DNA of 64,000 bases, taken from NCBI GenBank assembly GCA_018881555.1, contig JACAXG010000131.1:930001-994000 (forward strand). The letters run 5' to 3'. The stretch comes from Amblyornis subalaris (lineage: Eukaryota; Chordata; Aves; Passeriformes; Ptilonorhynchidae). Positions 11,476 to 24,087 of this stretch are shown here, one piece after another. The translations under genes and the position numbers were made by a program. Numbering within the stretch: the first letter of the stretch is position 1; each line of letters opens with the position of its first letter. The notes below the pieces were generated by a model that saw only the letters and a list, made by a program, of their open reading frames with translations, did no database searches and was not told the origin of the DNA.

Positions 11476-12740
11476 CGCTCCTTGGGTGGAGAGGACAGGA
11501 GTATAAACAAACAAACAAATGAAAAGCCCTTGTGCAAGTCCTTGTGGAAATTTCCTACAAAGCAGAGCAGCAATGAATCAAACATAGTCCTACATCTCTG
11601 AGAGTTGTGGTCCCTAAATCCTCTGGTGCAGGATCTCAGTCCATGTGGATTGTTCAATTCTATGGCTAAATAGACTTGAATCTGCACTACTGAGCCCATA
11701 AACAACTAAACCCTGCAGTTAATTCAAGAAAAGGGACAGGGAAAACAAGAGCTTTGTGCAGAACCTCCATCTAGCTGGTCCCTGTTTAAGCAAGGATCCC
11801 TGCATCCAGTCAAACCATTTTCATGGCACAAAGCCTCTGATTGGCCTGATGAAAAGGGGTTCTTGCCTGTTTTGAGGAATTACAAGCCCACTCAAAAACT
11901 AGACTGTCAGGTTTTGGCTTTAAAATGAGATTTTTTTTCTCTACTGAAAAAAATTTTAAAAAAAGATTAAAAGAGAAAGTGTAAATTTTATGTAACTATG
12001 CCTCTTAATACTGCACATAAACTTAAAATGCAAATATATCTTGTTCACAAAATTTGACAGGATGAATTACAAATAGGCTTTACAATTTGTTGAATGTTAA
12101 GCATTTTTGAAGCAATTATGTATCCCCATGTGTTTAACTATTATCATATTCTGCAAAATGGTTCCAAAGTAAGTGACATCTTTTGGGGATACTGGAGGAC
12201 TGCAAGATGCCTGGACTCAAATCACTCCTTTAGCCTCAGGACTGGCCCAAATCTTCTCATGCCTGTGATTAGAAGAGGGAATGTCTCAATGAAAATCCAG
12301 TGTGTCATTTCCTTGTGGGTCTGGACACATTCATGGTGGACAAATTAGCTGATTTGCAGCTGCTGTAGCCCTTGGTTGTGACCATCTCATCCCCATGAAC
12401 ATATTCTTCCAGCTCACATGACCACAGGACTTCAGAACAATTTGCCGGGTCTGATATTCCAGATAAAAATATCAGTAAATTGAACAGTTTTTCACTGGCA
12501 CATAAAGCAGTAGAAGACACATGATGTTCATTATCTTTTATCACTACCAGTCTTGTCTGGACATAAAAAGCTCTATAAACAATGGTCAGCCTGTGGATTG
12601 TCTTAGCTAATGTATCATCATTACTTCAGCCTAAGTCCTCTACCATCAGTGATAAGTAGGTCTCCAGGAAGAAACAAAATACAGTGCCAGAAATTAAAAC
12701 AAAAGATTCTGAAAGCCAAAGCAATTTGAGGATCAGCCTT
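11476..12740. other. single-copy DNA, nothing recognised
   Basis: No repeat or gene was recognised. The stretch is AT-rich around 11.93-12.10 kb. Confidence 0.5.
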
Positions 12741-12757
12741 AAAAAAAAAAAAAAAAA
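12741..12757. repeat. poly-A run
   Basis: Seventeen consecutive A. It lies about 190 bases before a LINE remnant on the same strand, but the sequence between is not recognisably part of it. Confidence 0.85.
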
Positions 12758-12944
12758 TTAAGAAAATCACCAGGAAAAGGAGACAGCTGTAGGGCTCAGC
12801 TGGTCACACCTGAATCTCATGAAAAAGATGATGGAAGAGGATACTGGTCGGCTAAAGAAAACTTAGGAGCATACTGTAACAGGAAAGAGTACTAAGGGAC
12901 AAGAACAATGAAATGTAAACCCATTCCATACGAAGAGGACTAAG

Positions 12945-13130
12945 GTGAAATCAGGGAGTTACAGCCTTGCAATAAAGTTTGATTTTGACAGTAGGCAAGG
13001 TCTTGGAGACATTAGCAGAGGATGAGATCACAAAACATCTGGAAAAATATGAGCTGATATAAAGGAATTGGGAGAGTTTCTGAAACAGAAAATCGTGTCT
13101 GACAAAGCTGATGGAATTTCTGGAGGCAGA
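12945..13130 (+). mobile_element. CR1/L3-type LINE, RT fragment
   Basis: Read in sense, the block aligns with the CR1-clade motif 'NYRPVSLTS…GKVLERL': TCAGGGAGTTACAGCCTTGC, then GGCAAGGTCTTGGAGACATT, then AACATCTGGAAAAATATGAG ('KHLEKYEL') and AAAATCGTGTCTGACAAAGC ('KSCLTNL'-like). Frameshifts and stops break the frame. No flanking tail is preserved. The call is by eye. Confidence 0.65.
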
Positions 13131-14689
13131 TGAGAAGTGACGTGGGGAGTTCTAAGTGCTTCACAGTTTATGACTGTCCTTAGCACTTTGCCAGCCAGTG
13201 GATGTAGCTGCGTATGATAAATGGTGGTGCACATCTTCATTAAACAAATAGAAGTCTTACACCGTGATCTAGAGTAGACCAAAGTGGCAAAGGTGACAGA
13301 TTAAGAAGAAAGAGTTTTTTNTGGAACAACCTAGTTTCAACTATGCTGCCTCCTGCATCTTGTTCCTGAATAATGCTCAGGCAGCAAAGCTGGCAGACTA
13401 AAACTGGGGAGCAATGGTCAGAGGCCAAATCTGATGTGAATGGTCTTTTCTGTTCTATTTGGTACATTCATGCTTTTGAATTAATTTATCATCCTTTCTT
13501 TTTTGCTTCTAACAGTTGTCAATTTTCTTGTTCCTCAGGCCNGGGACAGTCTGTTGCTTTGAGCTGAGGTCTCTGAGTAGCCTGAAAATGTCTTTTTTCA
13601 CAGGGGCTGTTTAAACCACAGACAATGCTCTGTTGCAGAGGGAGCTGCCAAGCTGTGTAGAGACAAAAGCTCAGATCCAGGATCCTGCAGGACCTGACAG
13701 GTAGGGAGCCAAAAACTCAGTCTGCTCACTCTGTGTGTTTCCTGGTGAAAAATTCTAGCACCTGCCCCCAAGAGCTGTACATAACATAACCATAGAGGAA
13801 GAACTACTTCTAGAACTGCAGCTTTTAGATTCTTAGGAGGAAGGCACTGCCCTATCTTTGTCTTTGTTACCTCTGACTCTAAAGCCCTTTCAAGAAGACT
13901 TTGGTGAAGACAAAGTCATGTAGACTTGGGAAAGGTTAGAACTTTGACCACAACAGAATTTGATTGATACATATGAGAGTCCAGAAAAATTTCTGATTAA
14001 ATAAAGGTGCACTTAATGAACTTATGGGCCATATGATGAGTAGTTCAGGAATATATATGGACTGGTTTGTTGTCTGTGAAAAAAATGCGATCCAAGTGAA
14101 CCGGGTTTCATTCCAGAATGACTAATTCTAGACANTTGTCCTGAGCTCAACCCTGGCCTAATACAACCCTAGTTTATTTGATTATTTACTACATATTTCT
14201 TCTTTCTGCTGCTTTGCATGTCACCAACATGCTCTGAATTGTGAATTAGTTCTTGTGCTCATCTCCTGTGAGTCTGGCACACACTGGTCAGGGTCCAGGT
14301 AGACAAAAGAAAAATAGGCATTCCCAGGTGTCTAATACTAAAATTTTACAAAGGGTGTTAATCAGCNCATGAATGCACATGGACTGATTTCTTTTACCTT
14401 ATCTTTTCATTTTAGATCTGTAATGTCACAAAATCAGCTTTTCCTGTGGTTTTCCAATTACTTCCTTTATTTGTCCAAGGTGGAAATTACACAATAGAAG
14501 GCTTAGCTGCAAANTGAAAGCATTTCTACACTCAGTATTACACACAGAAAGTATAAAGGGCATTTGAAAATTGAATTCTAAAATTTTCTCCGAGGTAGCC
14601 TGAATGGAGCCTTGTGGATCAACCAATTCAGCCACATGCTACCTCAGCCTCCCACGTAACATAATCTGTTCATAAATTTGGTGTGTTCC
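13131..14689. other. single-copy DNA, nothing recognised
   Basis: No repeat was recognised. Single ambiguous bases appear at 13321, 13542, 14135, 14367 and 14514. Nothing supports an exon. Confidence 0.5.
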
Positions 14690-15060
14690 TTCATAAAANG
14701 GGTTAGGTTTCTTGCCATAACTGCTCCTATGGGAAAGCTGCTTCAAACCCTCACTCTCCTGACAGTTTGAAACTCTTTTATGATGTCCATCTGAAATGTA
14801 TTCATGGACAGTTAGTACCCATTTGTCCTTATGCCAAAATTGTCCTGTAGTTTAAATAGTCATATCAGCTTTCTGCTTCTGTTCTGATACTTAAAACAAG
14901 CCTCTTCTCCCATGTATGAAGTTCCACATTCCTTTGATGATCCCAGTGCTCTTCCCTGCACCATCCTGATTTGCAGTGCACCTTTCTTGATCACAGGTGA
15001 CCTTAACTGCTATTCCAGAAGTAAATAGTTTTGTACCTGTGCAGCTGTTGTCACNAAACC
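14690..15060 (-). mobile_element. ancient CR1/L3-type LINE, 3' region
   Basis: Antisense landmarks of the amniote CR1/L3 3' region appear in order: CTCTCCTGACAGTTTGAAAC, ATGTATTCATGGACAGTTAG, GTACCCATTTGTCCTTATGC, TCCACATTCCTTTGATGATC, TGCTCTTCCCTGCACC and CACAGGTGACCTTAACTGC. Order and spacing fit one diverged copy. It is unrelated to the younger 'GGTTTGGGTTGGAAGG' CR1 type. Confidence 0.7.
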
Positions 15061-15159
15061 CACAGTTCCCAAGTGAAGACATGTCAATAAGGTTCTGATT
15101 TTAGCCAGGCTGGTTCATGTAATGAATACAATTCCCAGTATGTTTCCTCAGTGCTTTCA

Positions 15160-15480
15160 TCTCCGCCTAGACAAGAGACAGGCTTAAAAAATTGTAATAA
15201 AAACTTTCTTCTTCCGTCAAGTTCTTATCAATCTACATTAGGATTTAAGTGTCTTCGAACTGGGGAGAATGCAAATTGCATATTTGCATCTGAGTTGTTT
15301 AAGAGTTGTGGCTCAGGGACACAAGCAAATCATTGTGCTTTTGCAGCTGCCATGTGCCAGCTGACCTGCCACAGTTGGCTGTGTTTGTTGCAAGTGTGAT
15401 ATAATGCAACACAGAGGCTGATGCCGCAGAAGCTGTCGGATGCTGTGNATGGGGATTGGAAGTCATCTCCATAAAATTAT
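15160..15480. promoter_or_regulatory. candidate conserved enhancer-like block
   Basis: High-complexity sequence carries two inverted POU octamer sites (ATGCAAAT at 15269-15276 and ATTTGCAT at 15282-15289), then GCAAAT directly followed by a SOX-type CATTGTG at 15331-15337, and an E-box-like CAGCTG. POU/SOX clustering is typical of developmental enhancers, but conservation cannot be seen from one sequence. Confidence 0.3.
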
Positions 15481-18400
15481 TAACTTTAATAAGCTCCAGG
15501 CTAAGACACCAAAATTTAGTCCTCGTCTGCATCCAAGTTGCTGTTACAACCAATGTTTGTTTGGTCAGTCATGAAGAGATGGAGTAGACAATGTATTCAG
15601 CTGGACCTTTGAGGCTGTCAAAAGTCAATAGAGAGAGAGGGTCACTTCCAAATAACATCTTATATCACTTATCTTCAGACAAACTGGGTTATAATCTGCC
15701 CCNTAACTTGGAAACAAAGCAAGAATTCAGATATACATTCATGTGTTTTTCATGGAGCTTAACCTGATATATGGATCAAGGGTCAGCTGCAGCAATAACT
15801 TTTTCAGGTATTTTTGACATGTGTTGTGTCTGTGTAGAGGGTACAGGAAAAATACTGTGCTCCTTTCTACTGCATTTTGAGACCAAGAGATGAGAAGNGT
15901 TCTTTGACTGTGTGGTTCCTGATGCAGTGTGCTGGATAGAGGCTCTGGATAATTCTAGGCAGCTGCATGGAGGTGTCTGAGCTCCCACTGTAGTTCAAGG
16001 GTACGAAGTTGTTGTGGTAACAACAGAGTCNAGTAAGTGCTTCAACTTGTAGTAAATATATGCAAGTATTATGTGATCCAACTGCTCAGTGCCACCTGAG
16101 GTATCCTGCCCAAGAAAGGGGTTACAACTAGATTTAAGGTCCCTGCCACCCCAAACCACTTTATGATTCCCTGAAGTATCTCAGTAGTGCCTTCCTAAAG
16201 TCCTGCAGGACCCAGCCCATGTGTTTCTCTTGTTTAGCCAATACATTTCATGCCGTGAAATAGATCTTCATTATCAATTATGTGATCATATGACCTACAC
16301 GTAGGTGTTTGTCTTTATCTTAACCTCAGAACTAGTCTTACCCCGTGGATATATGTTGGAACCCTGGGTTCAGATAATTTCAATCTTTCAGTGTTTACAG
16401 GTAATGATTTTCAAAAGCACACAGTGTTTGACCTGAGGCCTTGGGAAAGGCTTCCCTTTTCAGGTGATAACACTAAGATTGCTACTGTGTAATCAAAAAG
16501 CAATTTGTTATGTCACTGGGTGGAATATGTAGAGATGTAGAAAATTAGGTTTACGAGTTATTAGTAATGTATTAGTAGCAAGATGGAGGATTTTGGGTGT
16601 GGGTTTTTACTTCTTTCTTCCTTCTTCTTCACAAGTCTGGATAGTTTGGTATTGGTTCAAAAAACCCGCAATGCGGATGATAAATGAATAGTTACTGGAT
16701 TATAAGTAAAAGCATATTAGTTGGCAATTCATAATTGGGTAGATTGGGCTTTAAATGGCCTTGGAAGTTACAACTTGGAGCCATTTTCCACCTTGTTAAC
16801 TTAGAGAAGCACGCACTGTGCAGCTATGCCATAGATAAGAAATTAATAAACAATCTAATTAGAAAAACATCTCAGCGCCTCCTGCGTCTCACTCCAAACT
16901 CTGAGCAAAGAACACACGAAACAGTAAAAGAAGAAAGAAAAAGAGAAAAGAAGAAATATTAATGATAATGTTAACAGATATACTCAGTGTGCACCACAAG
17001 CAGACCTTGCTCTGCTGTCAGGTGAGTGGGACCTTCACTCAGCCAGGGGCTTTGGAGTAAAACCCAGGAAAGATTGTCTGGGAAGAGAACTTGGTGCTTC
17101 TCTCCATGTCTGGAATAGGGATCCCTCTGTCAAATAGTGCTCCTAAGCAAGCCCCTAACCTTTTTTAAGCAGTAGAGGTCCCAGATGCTCCCAGAGTTTC
17201 CAGCCATTCTCACATCACCTTTCACCAAAGAATAGGGACATATTGATGTTTCTTGTCCCTCAGTCATTTCTAAGCAGGTGCTGTGGGCAAATGTTCTTTT
17301 TCTTTGCTGTCCTTTGAAAGAGTCATCCAAAGCTTTTAATCCAAGCCAAGCCACAGGTCAGAGTTGAGAAATGGTTTATAGCTGCAATATTTTTTTCCTA
17401 TGTACTTCAAATAAAGAAAAAAGCAAACTCAAGAAAATGCTCTTCTAGCTTCCCACCCTTTCCTATGAATTCTTTTGTCATTTTCAAGACGGTTTGATTT
17501 GATTTCCTTGAAATATTGCAACACACATACAAAAATTGCTCCCCAGCTGAGAACTTTTTATATCAAGTTTCATCCTTTCTGCTGTTCCTTTATTTTTTTC
17601 TTCTTCAGGAAAAGTTACAAACCCATGAAAACAGGAGGGTTTATAATGAAAGTGCTGGCAGGGCCTTAGCTGTAGCATTTCCAGATGTGCTGGTGCAATT
17701 AGGGCTGGTCAAATAGAGTTGGATAAAATCAGAAGTGACCCAAAGTCTTTGTCAAAGCCTTGAACTGGACCTTTAGGGGATTGAAAGCATTTAGTTGAGT
17801 TTTTCTCTGTGTTTTGGAGGGGGCTGCTCTATCCCATTTAAAGATNGAATTGAATGTGAAGAACATTTTTGCAGCGCAGCATTTGTGCCTCCAGTCACAG
17901 GTAAAATGGGAAGTCCAGAGGCAATCAAGAACAAGGCTCTCCCTTGCTTCTCCCACATTGTCAGTATTGAAGTAAGCACCTCCTTGCCTCAAACACCTCC
18001 AGACTTTGGAAAACTTCTAGCAACTTTCTAGCTGTGTAATTAGCCAAAAAGAAAAAAATATTGTATTTGGATAATTCAGTGGTTTGCATCCAAAATTGAC
18101 TCTGGATTAAAGCTCTGCAGTACAAGCTCATCTCACAACAACTGCAGGATCTTATTATGGCTTCAGATATGTGCAAACACACATCCCACTTAAGGCGAGG
18201 GGAGTCCCAGGTGTGTACCCACAGCAAGGCTGACTGATTTTTATATTTTCCTTGGTTTTTCACTTCCTTGTTTGAGTCTGGAGAGGAAATGGATAATGGG
18301 AAAAATCAATATCTTCCCAGAAGGTGCTNTGGGGTTACTGCAGTGGATTTGCTGTTCTGCAGTGTGTATGGACACACAGCACAAGGATTTGAGAGAGGCA

Positions 18401-20299
18401 AGAATAACAGGGAGCAGAACTTCTCCTTTGGGATAGAGGCACTGTTTCTCATATCAAGCTCTGCAGGAAGCCAGAAAACCAATCCAATTCATGTCAGAGA
18501 CTGGGGAGAGCCAAGGAATCTTCAAACCTGTAGTCGAAAACAGAGGAGGTTTCTTGTACCTGGGTTTGTTTTTCCATGCTGTCACCTTGACTTGAAGTTG
18601 GAATCCCCTGCTTANGTTTCCTGCAGGACTCTCTCTCCATGTCACGTAATTTACTCCATGAGGAAAACAAATGCCAGCAGGGTTTTGAGTTTTCTGAGCC
18701 TTGTGTGNCACGCTACTCTGGATATCCATTCCAAAGCCACATCTCTGCTCAGCTAAGATTTCTTATTTTCTTCCCAGATCCAGTGCCCCCCCTCTGCCAT
18801 TATTGAATAGCTGTATATATTAAAAAACAAATTAGTAAGTAAGAGCTCTCCAAGAACACCCAGGTGCTGAGGAAGTTGTGTTTGTGCCTCCAGAGGTGGC
18901 ACGTTTTCCCCCTCAGATGATACCTGATCTAGTGTTATGGTATTGTGTTAACTGAGCATTTTCGTGGAATGTGGCTCGGAAGAGCCACAGCTCAGATGAG
19001 ACATAAATTTGAGACCCTGCTTGCCTGCAGTGAGCACTTTAACCAGGGAGAAGTTTGTGGGAAGGCAGTAGGGATGACAAGGAATGGAGGGGAACAGAGA
19101 TTTCTCTTGCTGTAGGCTGCCTTTCACCAGGATTCCTCCGGAAGGGATTTTTACCCCTTTTTACAGATGTCCCAAAAATACTGCTGNCCACCTCCATACT
19201 TAAAACCTGCCCTAAGCATAAAATACCCTCGCTGCTTCTTTATCTTCTCTGTTCTGATTATGAGAATGCAAAAGGGAGTGACAGCTGAAAGCCACCAGAC
19301 CTCTCCAGTTCCCTGCATATGGAAAGCGTGAGAGTGTGATCTCTGCCTTAAGTCTCTTGTGGCAAAAGGACAGAGTGACAGGGCCCTGGTACCTCCTGAG
19401 TCTGCCCATCCCAGTCACATGGCACTAAAACCCCTCTCCATGTCTCCAAAGATGCCCAACTTGGCAGGCCAGGTCNTTAGTGCTGAGGAGGGCTCTCTTT
19501 TGTTAGAAGCTGACAAAGACGTTGCATACCTCCAGATTTGTGAAAAACACACAAATGCTCCAGGATTTACTTCAGGGCAGCATTTATCAAACCAAGGAGA
19601 AAGCTGGATCCTTGGATCCCTGCCATTTTAAAGCTCTGAAGATTATTTCTGGTTACTGGAGTTTGACCTCCGCATTTCAAGTTGGAGCCTGAACTCCCCG
19701 GCCTAAATCTAAACCAGTCTGTGGTGTAGCTGTGGTTTTCTTCCAGGGTCAGCACTGGCTTAAATCCATGCCCAGCTCAGTAAATTGGAAATGGCAGAAG
19801 AAGATTCCAGGGTGGTGGCCTGAGGGGAAGATGAATACATCAGTTCCAGATAATTACTGCTCTTTTAAAAAAAATTTAGGACGTCTTGAACCTGTTTTCA
19901 TGTATTCATCTATTTCACGTATTAGGCTGGAGATAAGGCTACATAATTAAAATGGTTCCCTTCAGCTTTAAAAATCTATGAAGGGTTTGCAAAATTGGTT
20001 GGCTCTGAAGAGTGCCTTGGAAATCTCAGGGGAAAAATATTGCAGCATAGAAAACCAGTTGTGTTTATTCAGGATTTAATGAATGGACAGAACAAATACT
20101 TTGCAGAATAAGCCCCAAACCCTGTATTTGGGTAGCATTACATATTCTATTTAAAATACNTTTATTTTTCTAATTTTTTTTTCCTTGCCATAATCATCTG
20201 GGTTGTATTACAGTGAAGGAAATAGATGAATGGCAAAGATTAGTGAGCTGGTCATCTGTCCACTCCCAAACTCAAACCAGTATTAACTATGAACTTTCT
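15481..20299. other. single-copy DNA, nothing recognised
   Basis: Nearly 5 kb without a recognisable transposon. It contains a GC hairpin at 18971-18988 (GTGGCTC, GGAA loop, GAGCCAC). A homeodomain-site-rich block lies at about 16,835-16,870 (AATTAATAAACAATC, TAATTAG). The plus-strand frame open from 18268 to 18756 (162 codons) shows no domain. Confidence 0.5.
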
Positions 20300-20990
20300 A
20301 GCAATTACAAACCTGGTTCAGGATTCAGGTCATTAATGAATACATTGTACAGAGCCAGATCAGATACTTGAGGAAAACTACTGGATATATTTTTCCACTT
20401 TGACTGTGACTATTACTAACTGCTTTGTGATTATGAACAGCAGCAGAGCCACTTTACTGTAGTCCTANTCATGTTGCTTTAGGCTGTACATGAGAAACTC
20501 AGATAATACAATCTAAAAAACCTTATTAAAATCNGGACATACAGATTTTTAGCATATGGATATTTAATTGTTCTTCATTTGTTTTTGCAAATTCTTCTCA
20601 GATATGTTTTGTAATTTTATGTGATTTTACAGATTGCAATGCAAATACTCTTAGGCTTCATTTTAGTGAAGAAAAAATATTTAAGATTTCAGGAATTGTT
20701 CTAGGAATTTATGTTGAGTCAGCTGAGGCACAAGTTCAAAATCCTCTTTTTCCCCCTTTTTTTAAAGATAGGCACTGAATTTGATCTAGTTGTAAGCTCA
20801 CCTGTGTTTCAGGAGTTGTTGGAAATAACAATAGCTGTGTGCTCACACTTTGCTCTTGAACTTTCCAGAATGAACTGGACAAATTGTTTTGCCATTTATA
20901 ACTGTGCTTCTAAATTCCATTTCCTGGAGATCAAATCCAAATTAATACCTATATAATAAAATAATAATAGCAACAGCAGATAGCATTGCC
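20300..20990 (-). mobile_element. ancient CR1/L3-type LINE, ORF2 remnant
   Basis: Antisense landmarks in order are TCAGGTCATTAATGAATAC, ATACAATCTAAAAAACCTTA with ATTAAAATCNGGACATACAG (the 'YLDFxKAFD' region), GGAATTTATGTTGAGTCAGC, CCTCTTTTTCCCCCTTTTTT with AAAGATAGGCACTG, and CTCACCTGTGTTTCAGGAG. They match the RT portion of an amniote CR1/L3 element, in the same order as a full copy, across about 690 bases. It differs in sequence from the copy at 8-9.5 kb, so the two are separate insertions. Confidence 0.7.
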
Positions 20991-22128
20991 AATGCTTTCT
21001 GCTTTTCCTGTTCTTTATATATTTTGGTAGATTATTAAACTAATAGTGCTTGCTAAGTAGAAAAGTAGCATCATCAAATAATGTTCTGATTTGTTCCTTG
21101 TCACAGGAAGAGATGAAGCCTAGAATAGGTTTTCAAAGTGCCTGAGTCCTACGCCTGCATTTTCTCCCAAAATAGTTGTATTGAGCTGTTTTATTTGAGG
21201 CAAAAGTGCTCAGCATTAAGTTAATGGCCCTTGCTGAAGTCAGCTGCATCATCAGCAATGCTGGGTGCATCCAAAGCCTTGACTCTTGGTTTTGGTGGGT
21301 TTATACCTATATAAAATGTACATACAGATGTACCANGTCAAAAGTAAGATTTATGCCTTTTTGCTTCTCTTGACTCATGACATTTGTGTCCGTGATCCAT
21401 TTCCCATAGGCAAGATAATGCAACCATCTTGTTTTATAGTTAAGGGAATTTGGTAATAGGGGTATGACCAGAGTGTGCCAGCTGATCTCAGGGCCAGAGA
21501 GTGTCCTCTGGCAGTCTTTAGGTTACAGTGTTGTACTTTAAGTCTTGTTGGTTCAGCAGGAGGAAAAGTGCATCCAAGCTTTTGCTGTCACAAAATGATA
21601 GGAAAATGTCACAGATCTTAAACTTTGGATTTAACTAAGCAAAGGCTGTTGTCCCAAGCTGCATGTTGGACCTGGAGCATCATCTTGTCTGGCCAAAGGG
21701 CTCCTGGGATGACTTCTTCCTTCAGTGCTCTCCAGAGCTCTCACTTGGACTGAAGAAGTGCAGAACAGCTTTGTGCTGGCACAGGTCAGTGTCAGGCCTT
21801 GAGACTGACAGGTATGAAAATATGAGCTAATGCTTATCAGATGCACATCTAGAATCACAACAGAAAACTCCAGAGGTAAAGACAATCCAAGTCATCCAAA
21901 GCCAGGTCCTGACTTCCTAGGATGCCAAGCGTCTTTACAACAGGCAAGGTGTCTGATAGCTTCTGATGCTTCAGAAGTCTGGGTGTGAGCCAGACCAACT
22001 GTGGCTGCTCTGGTTTGTTTTACCTCAAAGCTCCATTTTCCAGTTCTCCAAAGCAATACGAAAGTGGGGAACAAAAGGAAGCAGTGACACTGTGGTGAGA
22101 TGACTGTAAGTTCAGAGAGATATGAACT
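20991..22128. other. single-copy DNA, possible MIR relic
   Basis: Mostly unrecognised. About 21,425-21,515 (TTTTATAGTTAAGGGAA, then TGTGCCAGCTGATCTCAGGG) resembles an antisense MIR core, but too weakly for a separate call. Confidence 0.35.
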
Positions 22129-22166
22129 GGATGGATGGATAGATGGATAGATGGATGGATGGATGG
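22129..22166. repeat. (GGAT)n microsatellite with GATA interruptions
   Basis: About nine copies of GGAT, with two changed to AGAT. It lies just upstream of a CR1 RT fragment. Confidence 0.93.
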
Positions 22167-22224
22167 CAAAGTTGGTGGAAAAATGACCAGACCACTGAGC
22201 TCATGGAACAATCAGCAGACTGTG

Positions 22225-22362
22225 CAACTGGTGACCAGTTGCTGGCATTTTTCTTCAGGGTTCAATAGTGGGACTGATACTGCTGAACATCATCATTAAT
22301 GGCTTTAAATGGGACAGGGAGCACCCCAGCAACGTCGTGGATAATAGTAAAATGGGGAAAAT
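22225..22362 (+). repeat. CR1 LINE, RT-domain fragment
   Basis: CAACTGGTGACCAGTTGCTG, TCTTCAGGGTTCAATAGTGG, GACTGATACTGCTGAACATC and ATCATTAATGGCTTTAAATG follow the CR1 reverse-transcriptase coding order ('QGSVLGPxLFNIFIND…'). GAGCACCCCAGCAACGTCG then covers the 'CTLSKFADD' region. The reading frame is broken. This is an internal piece without the CR1 3' tail. Confidence 0.75.
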
Positions 22363-23887
22363 GACTGGAAAGTAGAAGGTAGGGATGACATTCAGTTGGA
22401 ATCAACCTGAGGGAATATTTAGATAAGGAATTTATTGTTTCATGCAGGTTTAGCTCTAAATATATATTGAAGCTGAGAAATGTGAACATACTTGTTCCAC
22501 ATTGTCTCTTTCCTGTGGAAATCTTGAAAAATAGTTCAACATAAATGATCTTTAGGACTTTGCTTGGTTATTTCTGCACTGAGCCCAAACATTTGTGGTT
22601 GTGAGGAATTTATCAGCAGGAGTTATGGGCTTCTGTAAATGGGAAGGGAAGGGGGAATGACAGAGCTTGTTGTCAAAAGAACAGAGTTTCTTAACAGTCT
22701 GATGCAAAGATTAACCTGAAAACAAGTGCAGTTCATTTTTTCTACTCCTGCTTGTAAGAGTTTTCTCTTGAAGTGAGGATAAATTTGTATATTTTGCAGT
22801 TTTTATCAGCTTCTAAGGTATAGAGACGTTAGTGACAGGAACAAGGCAATTAAAATAGTACACAGTTATGATAAAAACATTGCTGTTTGTGAAGGCAATC
22901 TTTTTTTTTAAAATATGAGCGGAGAATTTAATACTTGTGAATAGAGTGACAGCACACAGGGATTATAAATATGGAGAGTGGAATTTTCAGTGGAAGTCTC
23001 ACCTGAGGTATAGTTGGAAGACCTGCCTCCTGTGGATTGAGTAGCTCCTCATTTTTCCACCCCAGTAGCCCTGACTGGCTTCAATCTTGCCCATTAACTC
23101 AGCAACTACTTTGCTGAAGGGGAAACACAATGAGGGCTGAGTTTCAAATGGTTTCAAGGTGCTGGCAACTTTTACAAACTGCACAGACGCCTTTTAGTGG
23201 TTAAAGGACGTGTTTATTTCTTGCATTATTGGTCTGATTAAAACAGTTGCTCTTGCAAGTATGTAAAAGGTGGCTTTAAAGCAGTGCCTGAACACCTGCA
23301 GGTCTCGAGCCAGTCAGGTTGTTTTCAGCCACCTTTCCTCAGTCTGTTGAGCAAAGCCAGGCTCTGTGGATGTGTGTTACAATTCTTATACATGCTTTAG
23401 TCAGGATAAATACCACCACTCCTAAGCTGACTGACCTNCACGGCCTTGCTTTCAGGTGCTTCTTTCATGCTTCACCTCTTGGAACTGAAATTCTGGAATC
23501 TCTATTTTAAGCTTTGTCAAAAGTATTTCTCATATTTCTGAGAGCAAACGGAGAAGAAGTGGAAGTGAAGAGGGGAATAGTTTTGTTTTGTGTGAAATTC
23601 AGGCTTAGCAAAGAGGTTATCATTTAAAACTGAAAGAGAACATAATCTATGACCAAATGAAAAGATGAAGAGCAGATAGATAGATAGATAGAACAGAATT
23701 TTAGATATGGAAAACACCAAGTTTGAGATCCAGTGGGGATCTGACATGAAGACAGGGGAGGAATGGACATTTCAGGTGGAAAAAAACCCAAACCAGAGAG
23801 AAAGGTAAAGGAGCTGGGAGGAAAAATTCAGAGCCTATTGATTGAGAAGATTTAGGGATCATGGAAAACAGGGCATCTGGGAACATA
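22363..23887. other. single-copy DNA with a short GATA repeat
   Basis: Contains (GATA)4-5 at 23674-23692. No other repeat or gene was recognised. Confidence 0.5.
23674..23692. repeat. (GATA)n microsatellite
   Basis: Four to five copies of GATA, uninterrupted. Confidence 0.9.
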
Positions 23888-24087
23888 ACTGTGAGTACTT
23901 GAGGGTAGTGAGGCCCTCGCACAGGTTGCCCAGAGAAGCTGTGGCTGTCCCTCCCCTGGAAGTGTCCAAGGCCATGTTGGAATGGGCTTGGACCAACCTG
24001 GTCTAGTGGAAGGTGTTCCTGCCCATGGCAGGGAGTGGAACAAGATGATTTTTAAGGTCCCTTCCAACCCAAACCTTTCATTCTATG
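23888..24087 (+). repeat. CR1 LINE 3' end
   Basis: Sense landmarks are GCACAGGTTGCCCAGAGAAG, CTGTGGCTGTCCCTCCCC, CTGGTCTAGTGGAAGGTGT, GCCCATGGCAGGGAGTGG and TTTTAAGGTCCCTTCCAACC, ending CATTCTATGA. This is a 5'-truncated copy of the common CR1 type in this window. Confidence 0.96.

Noticed and set aside
17585..17612. Splice-acceptor-like pyrimidine tract ending CTTCTTCAG
   Set aside because: No partner donor or coding exon follows; such tracts are common in T-rich DNA.
18268..18756. 162-codon open frame, plus strand
   Set aside because: No recognisable domain; several ambiguous bases could hide stops.
21425..21515. Additional MIR copy
   Set aside because: Similarity is limited to two short blocks; mentioned within the spacer entry only.
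22129..23692. GGAT and GATA tetranucleotide runs as an array with function
   Set aside because: Short ordinary microsatellites; no spacer-repeat structure and no CRISPR-like array anywhere in this eukaryotic sequence.
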